Shown piece after piece: positions 6,557 to 9,544 of a DNA stretch of 9,544 nt (position 1 is the stretch's first letter; every line of letters starts with the position of its first letter). The notes under the pieces are model-generated. The model was not told the DNA's origin. It did no database searches and saw only the letters and a program-made list of their open reading frames with translations. A program made the translations under genes and the position numbers. Source of the stretch: Phycisphaerales bacterium (lineage in GTDB: Bacteria; Planctomycetota; Phycisphaerae; Phycisphaerales; UBA1924); the NCBI GenBank assembly GCA_016764015.1, contig JAESSR010000202.1, positions 1 through 9,544 of the forward strand, written 5' to 3'.

Positions 6557-6585
6557 GATCACAACGGGCGTGCCAGCGTGTGATC
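6557..6585. repeat. spaced dyad GATCACA / TGTGATC
   Basis: GATCACA (6557-6563) and TGTGATC (6579-6585) are perfect inverted arms with a 15-base spacer. Inside is a nearly concentric inner dyad GGCGTGCC (6567-6574). The half-site order, TCACA then TGTGA, is the reverse of a CRP site. It may be an operator for the membrane-protein gene starting at 6627, or an RNA hairpin if transcription starts upstream of it. Confidence 0.35.
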
Positions 6586-6626
6586 CACTCATCACCACCA
6601 ACTGATTGCACGATGATTCTGTACAG

Positions 6627-7136
6627 ATGAACTCCGTTCTGGATGATTTTGATCAACCCATAGGTAATGTGCGTAGGCGGCTGGGAACCCTGATTCATCA
6701 GGTATGCTCGCTCTTTGCACGCCGCCCGATGCGTGTGCTGATGCTCTCTGTTGCGATTGCTGTGATGAGCGGGGTTGATCTGTATCTTACGCTGCTGTTT
6801 ATTACCCATACCGGGATGAATGAGCTTAATCCGCTCGCTCGGGCGATGATGGATTATCAATCCCCCGCAGTGCTTGCTGTATGGAAAATGGGCACGGTGG
6901 TTTTATCAGTCGGGATACTGCTCTTGATCCGCAAGCAACGCAGCGCCGAGTTTGGTGCATGGGTCGGATGCCTGGTCATGGGGTGGCTGATGGTGCACTG
7001 GACAGGGTATATCGAGCTGAGCAAAGATCTGAACATGGAGACGGTGGTTGCTCAGAATCAAGACAATCCAACCTGGATCATGCTCTCGACAAGCGTTGAG
7101 GCTGGCACCGGAATCGGCGGCACAGTCATCGATTAA
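6627..7136 (+). CDS. small three-helix membrane protein, DUF5658-like
   Basis: A 169-residue inner-membrane protein of unknown function. After a cytoplasmic-looking N-terminus with an Arg-rich stretch (ARRPMR, 31-36) come three predicted membrane segments at about 37-60, 79-101 and 109-129, then a polar C-terminal tail. Asp51 in the first segment, the NELNPLAR loop at 65-72 and Lys88 in the second match the Asp / E-x-NP / Lys pattern I recall for DUF5658 proteins, so that family is a reasonable but unverified assignment. The ATG at 6627 is preferred; an in-frame TTG seven codons upstream (6606) is possible, and neither has a visible Shine-Dalgarno sequence. The lipoprotein gene follows 48 bases downstream on the same strand, so the two may be co-transcribed. 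Confidence 0.7.
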   Translation: MNSVLDDFDQPIGNVRRRLGTLIHQVCSLFARRPMRVLMLSVAIAVMSGVDLYLTLLFITHTGMNELNPLARAMMDYQSPAVLAVWKMGTVVLSVGILLLIRKQRSAEFGAWVGCLVMGWLMVHWTGYIELSKDLNMETVVAQNQDNPTWIMLSTSVEAGTGIGGTVID

Positions 7137-7168
7137 TGGCTTCAAACCCTGTCGGCAAGCACCAAGTG

Positions 7169-7177
7169 TGCTACGCT
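7169..7177 (+). promoter_or_regulatory. candidate extended -10 before the lipoprotein gene
   Basis: TGCTACGCT fits the extended -10 form TGnTAnnnT. It ends seven bases before the ATG at 7185, so transcription would start at or next to the start codon and the mRNA would be leaderless. No good -35 is visible. The gene could instead be read from the upstream membrane-protein gene. Confidence 0.3.
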
Positions 7178-7184
7178 CGTGGTG

Positions 7185-7718
7185 ATGATCGATACACACA
7201 CCAGCCGAGTTTACCCACACACTTCAATCCTATGGATGATCGCGCTCAGCGCCTGCGCACTGCTCGGCGGGTGCACGAACACGCTTGTGCCAACATTCAC
7301 CGCGGTGGGTGTGCGAGAAGTCGTGAATGAAGGTGACCGATCGGTGATCGAGTTCTCGATCGAAGCGACGAATCCCAATAAAGAACCCATCCCACTCAAA
7401 CGGGTGTACTACACCGTTGAAATAAACGGGGTCGAAGTGTTCTCTGGAATGCGCAGCACAGAAACAACGCTGCATACTTATTCCTCACATGTATTTGTGC
7501 TCCCTGCGGTGGTTCCCGGAGATACATTGAAGGGTGTTGGCAAGGTCTCGTATTCGTTGACTGGTGTGGCACAGTACATCCCGCCAGGGCGATTGTCCGA
7601 GGTGCTCTTTGATGCGGAAATGAAAGTGCCCGAAGCCGTCATTAATCTTTCAGGCACGATTAACACTGGTGGAAATACCGCTAGAAAAACCGATGCCAAT
7701 GCCGACTCAAGCGACTAA
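7185..7718 (+). CDS. LEA14-like (WHy domain) lipoprotein
   Basis: A 177-residue lipoprotein of unknown function. Residues 15-29 are hydrophobic and end in a lipobox-like LLGGC with Cys30 as the lipidated residue. The next residue is Thr, not Asp, so retention at the inner membrane by the usual Asp rule is not predicted. Residues 35-155 resemble the WHy/LEA-2 fold: alternating strands, a NPNKEPIPLKRVYYTVEING stretch (63-82) matching the family's NPN..PLP..Y...lNG pattern, then paired strands to about 155. The last 20 residues are polar and probably disordered. LEA14-like proteins are linked to stress in plants; bacterial roles are unclear. Two in-frame GTG codons immediately upstream (7179, 7182) are alternative starts. 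The stop touches the stop of the opposite Nif3 gene. Confidence 0.8.
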   Translation: MIDTHTSRVYPHTSILWMIALSACALLGGCTNTLVPTFTAVGVREVVNEGDRSVIEFSIEATNPNKEPIPLKRVYYTVEINGVEVFSGMRSTETTLHTYSSHVFVLPAVVPGDTLKGVGKVSYSLTGVAQYIPPGRLSEVLFDAEMKVPEAVINLSGTINTGGNTARKTDANADSSD

Positions 7719-8873
7719 TCAACCTATTTGAATCTCATCACGATCAATTGTACTGATCTGGAACTTCGCATTTGGAAGCAGGTTTTCGAGTGTGCCCACT
7801 AATCGTTTGAGGTACCCGCGCTCGGTGTTGGTGTGCCCTGCGAGGAGAACACTTAAACCCGATTGGCTTGCTGCGAGAATCTGATGGTGGGTCATCTCGC
7901 CTGTAATAAGCAGCTCGCACCCTTCGTCCTTGGCGATCTGGGCCATCGAACCACCGGAGCCCGGGATGACGCCGATAGTCGTAAACTTGCGATCATCTTG
8001 ACCATTGATCGCAAAGCGGATGCGTGAACGATCAAGGTGTGATCGGAGTCGATCTGCAAGCTCGCGAACCGTGGCAGGTTGATCGAGTACAAGCCTTCGG
8101 CCCGCACCGATTTTTCGGATAGGCTCAGGAAAGAGTTCAACAATGTCGTAGGCTGGGGTTTCGTAGGGATGGAACTCTTTGAGTGTTTCGATGACCAATG
8201 CTAGTGCGTGGCGTGAACAGACCATCTCGATACGGGTTTCGTCGACCCGTTCGAGCGAGCCGACCTTGCCGATGACAGGTGTAGCGCCGTCTTGGGGGAG
8301 GAAGGTTCCTTGTCCGGGGGTGTTGAAGGAGACGAGCCGATAGTTGCCGATCCCGCCTGCGCCCGCGGTGCCCATTGCGTTGCGGAGTCCGTCTACTTTG
8401 TCGCTGGGCACGAAGGTGATGACTTTTACTTCACGATTGTTGTCGCCACCGATTGAAGGAATGAGCGCTCGGCAGTCGCCATGGATAGTACCTGGGGTTG
8501 CTTGTCCGGGCTGGGCGCTGATTCCTTCGCAGAGCCAGTCGGTGACGCCGTTGATCGCAGCGTCGAGGGCGGTGTGAGGCGAGTAAATCGCGATCTTTTC
8601 CTCGGCTGCCCCACGGATAATCCGTTGGGTGTGTGTTTCGTCGGTGAGTGCATCGAGGGGCGTAAAAATGGGCGGGTGGTACGCGATGATCGCGCCCGCG
8701 TTGATTTCGAGCGCTTCAGCAAGTACGCGCTCGGTGAGATCAATGGTGAGCAGGATTGGGCCAACAATTTCGCGTTGAGGCACGCCGAGATGGAGCCCAA
8801 CCTTGTCCCAGTCCTCCGCGTGCTTGAGCGGGGCGATGTGGTTCATCGTGTCCATCAGGTCTTGTACAATCAT
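7719..8873 (-). CDS. Nif3-like dinuclear metal centre hexameric protein
   Basis: This member of the Nif3/YbgI/DUF34 family has 384 residues and is cytoplasmic. The exact function is unsettled; some members are called GTP cyclohydrolase 1 type 2 from limited data. The N-terminal half has WDKVGLHLG (22-30), YHPPIF (65-70), and SPHTALDA (98-105) with His100 and Asp104. Residues about 148-245 are an inserted PII/CutA-like domain found in the longer bacterial type (ITFVPSDKV at the start, EFHPYETPAYDI at the end). The C-terminal half has GVIPGSGGS (301-309), LITGEMTHH (322-330) and GHTNTERGY (346-354) with metal ligands His347 and Glu351. The first metal motif reads Tyr-His instead of the usual His-His. 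The ATG at 8873 follows GGAG at 8885-8882 with an eight-base gap. Divergent from ispE; convergent with the lipoprotein gene. Confidence 0.93.
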   Translation of the reverse strand: MIVQDLMDTMNHIAPLKHAEDWDKVGLHLGVPQREIVGPILLTIDLTERVLAEALEINAGAIIAYHPPIFTPLDALTDETHTQRIIRGAAEEKIAIYSPHTALDAAINGVTDWLCEGISAQPGQATPGTIHGDCRALIPSIGGDNNREVKVITFVPSDKVDGLRNAMGTAGAGGIGNYRLVSFNTPGQGTFLPQDGATPVIGKVGSLERVDETRIEMVCSRHALALVIETLKEFHPYETPAYDIVELFPEPIRKIGAGRRLVLDQPATVRELADRLRSHLDRSRIRFAINGQDDRKFTTIGVIPGSGGSMAQIAKDEGCELLITGEMTHHQILAASQSGLSVLLAGHTNTERGYLKRLVGTLENLLPNAKFQISTIDRDEIQIG

Positions 8874-8982
8874 GTTTCATACTCCGATCTTTGAACGAAT
8901 AAACTGTGATTCTTGCCAAGGGGAATCACTGATTCATTCTAGGTACGCTTGTGCATTGGTTTGTGTGCGCTAGAGTTTGAAT
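8874..8982. promoter_or_regulatory. Nif3 / ispE divergent regulatory region
   Basis: These 109 bases serve two divergent genes. GTGATTC (8906-8912) pairs with GAATCAC (8923-8929), and with two G-U pairs gives a nine-base-pair RNA stem. The same GAATCA also forms a perfect 6-1-6 palindrome, GAATCA-C-TGATTC (8923-8935). The two structures are mutually exclusive. The three half-sites suggest binding by a dimeric regulator. GGAG for Nif3 lies at 8882-8885. Confidence 0.4.
8949..8976 (+). promoter_or_regulatory. candidate ispE promoter, near-leaderless
   Basis: TTGTGC (8949-8954), 16 bases, then TAGAGT (8971-8976). The -10 ends six bases before the ATG at 8983, which would place the transcription start at the start codon. 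The lack of a good Shine-Dalgarno sequence (only AGAG at 8972-8975) is consistent with a leaderless message. Neither hexamer is strong. Confidence 0.3.
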
Positions 8983-9544
8983 ATGGATCGAAATCACGAA
9001 ACCAATCACGAAACAAAGAATGACACTCTGATTCTGCGTGCCTACGCCAAGGTGAACCTCGCGTTATCGGTGGGCAGCGTGGATCTGCAGAGCGGGTTGC
9101 ACCCGATCTGCTCGTGGATGCACGCGATTGATCTGTTTGATGAGGTTGAGCTGCAAAAACTTCCTGAGTCACAAGAATCAAGGTATCGCATTGGGTGGGC
9201 GCGAGATGGTGAGCCTGACGAGCCGGCAGGGTGGTCGATTGAACACGATTTAGCTGTTCGTGCGCACAAAGCAATGCAAAGAGCTGTTGGGCGAGCGTTG
9301 CCAGTTGAGATTCGTGTCTCGAAATCAATCCCCGCTGGCGGCGGGCTTGGTGGTGGCTCAGCAGATGCGGCAATGGTGTTGATGGGAATCAATACACTCT
9401 TTGATCTGGGATTGAGTCACACACAACTTGTTGAACTCGCACCAACACTCGGATCGGACATCCCGTTTTTTATTGATGATGCCGATCGGTTCAACCAGAT
9501 TCCTCGCCCAGCGATTGTTCAAGGCGTGGGCGATCAGATCATCC
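8983..9544 (+). CDS. ispE: 4-diphosphocytidyl-2-C-methyl-D-erythritol kinase (3' end outside window)
   Basis: IspE phosphorylates CDP-methylerythritol with ATP in the non-mevalonate isoprenoid pathway. It is a GHMP kinase. The first 187 of probably about 300 residues are visible. RAYAKVNLAL (19-28) holds the substrate-site Lys23 and Asn25. The glycine-rich ATP loop is PAGGGLGGGSADAA (117-130). LGSDIPFF (156-163) holds Asp159, matching the catalytic Asp141 of the E. coli enzyme. GVGDQI (181-186) matches the family's GxG motif near that point. Where most members read DGYH, this one has SGLH (37-40), keeping His40 but losing the tyrosine. The first 14 residues are polar with an NHETNHET repeat and precede the family's usual start; no later in-frame ATG fits. 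The Nif3 gene lies divergent, 109 bases away. Confidence 0.93.
   Translation, partial: MDRNHETNHETKNDTLILRAYAKVNLALSVGSVDLQSGLHPICSWMHAIDLFDEVELQKLPESQESRYRIGWARDGEPDEPAGWSIEHDLAVRAHKAMQRAVGRALPVEIRVSKSIPAGGGLGGGSADAAMVLMGINTLFDLGLSHTQLVELAPTLGSDIPFFIDDADRFNQIPRPAIVQGVGDQII
8992..9014 (+). repeat. 12-base tandem repeat at the ispE 5' end
   Basis: AATCACGAAAC occurs at 8992-9002 and 9004-9014, a 12-base period that keeps frame and encodes NHETNHET. It probably arose by slippage. Confidence 0.6.

Larger units (their letters stand above)
6436..6626. promoter_or_regulatory. divergent intergenic region, propeller protein / membrane protein
   Basis: These 191 bases between divergent genes hold no supported gene. 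They contain a 13-bp palindrome close to the propeller-protein start (6451-6463) and a spaced dyad (6557-6585) before the membrane-protein gene. A weak -10 TAGAAT can be read on the minus strand inside the palindrome, 16 bases before the ATG at 6435, with TTGGCT 19 bases upstream of it. No convincing promoter was found for the plus-strand gene. Confidence 0.45.

Noticed and set aside
6557..6585. CRP-type binding site
   Set aside because: The half-sites occur in reverse order (TCACA then TGTGA, 15 bases apart), unlike the TGTGA-6-TCACA layout.
6537..6860. 107-codon minus-strand frame over the membrane-protein gene
   Set aside because: Composition is basic and His-rich with no recognisable domain; the opposite strand encodes three clear membrane helices.
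8481..8894. 137-codon plus-strand frame over Nif3
   Set aside because: Antisense of the conserved Nif3 N-terminal metal-site region, with no family resemblance of its own.
1..9544. CRISPR arrays, tRNA or rRNA genes, insertion sequences, intrinsic terminators
   Set aside because: Read-through of the intergenic regions showed no regular spacer-repeat pattern, no tRNA-like arms, no transposase frames and no GC hairpin followed by a T-run.

Overview
The window looks like ordinary chromosomal DNA of a moderate-GC bacterium, most plausibly a planctomycete and perhaps of the Phycisphaerae type. That placement is inferred. It rests mainly on the very large secreted PQQ-like beta-propeller protein, whose N-terminal helical region follows a layout I associate with Planctomycetota, and on the divergent IspE and Nif3 variants. 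No tRNA, rRNA, CRISPR array, transposase, phage gene or toxin-antitoxin pair was found. Coding density is high and nothing suggests recent transfer.

Layout. Positions 1-950 (minus strand) hold the first 316 codons of dnaA, cut by the window edge. Positions 951-1286 are a divergent regulatory region with one perfect DnaA box, three one-mismatch DnaA-box-like sites, two overlapping back-to-back promoter candidates and an 8-bp inverted repeat. Positions 1287-2254 (plus) are a translationally coupled pair: a low-molecular-weight phosphatase of the YwlE (protein-arginine phosphatase) type, then ribose-5-phosphate isomerase B. The stop and start overlap as ATGA, and Bacillus has the same two genes side by side. 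Convergent to them, with a 5-bp gap, is a 1391-residue exported protein (2260-6435, minus) with two beta-propeller regions flanking an alpha-helical middle. A 191-bp divergent region with two dyads separates it from a small three-helix membrane protein resembling DUF5658 (6627-7136, plus) and a LEA14/WHy-domain lipoprotein (7185-7718, plus). The Nif3-family gene (7719-8873, minus) meets the lipoprotein gene stop to stop with no bases between. A 109-bp divergent region then leads to the 5' part of ispE (8983 to the end, plus).

Function. The genes are mostly housekeeping and do not form one pathway: replication initiation (DnaA), phosphoprotein turnover and pentose phosphate metabolism (phosphatase and RpiB), isoprenoid precursor synthesis (IspE), a conserved metal protein (Nif3), and three envelope proteins of unknown function. 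I see no clear new biological system. The most useful leads are the dnaA regulatory region as a possible oriC or autoregulatory site, a roughly threefold excess of GATC across the window, the Tyr-His metal motif of Nif3, and the GLH in place of GYH in the IspE substrate pocket.
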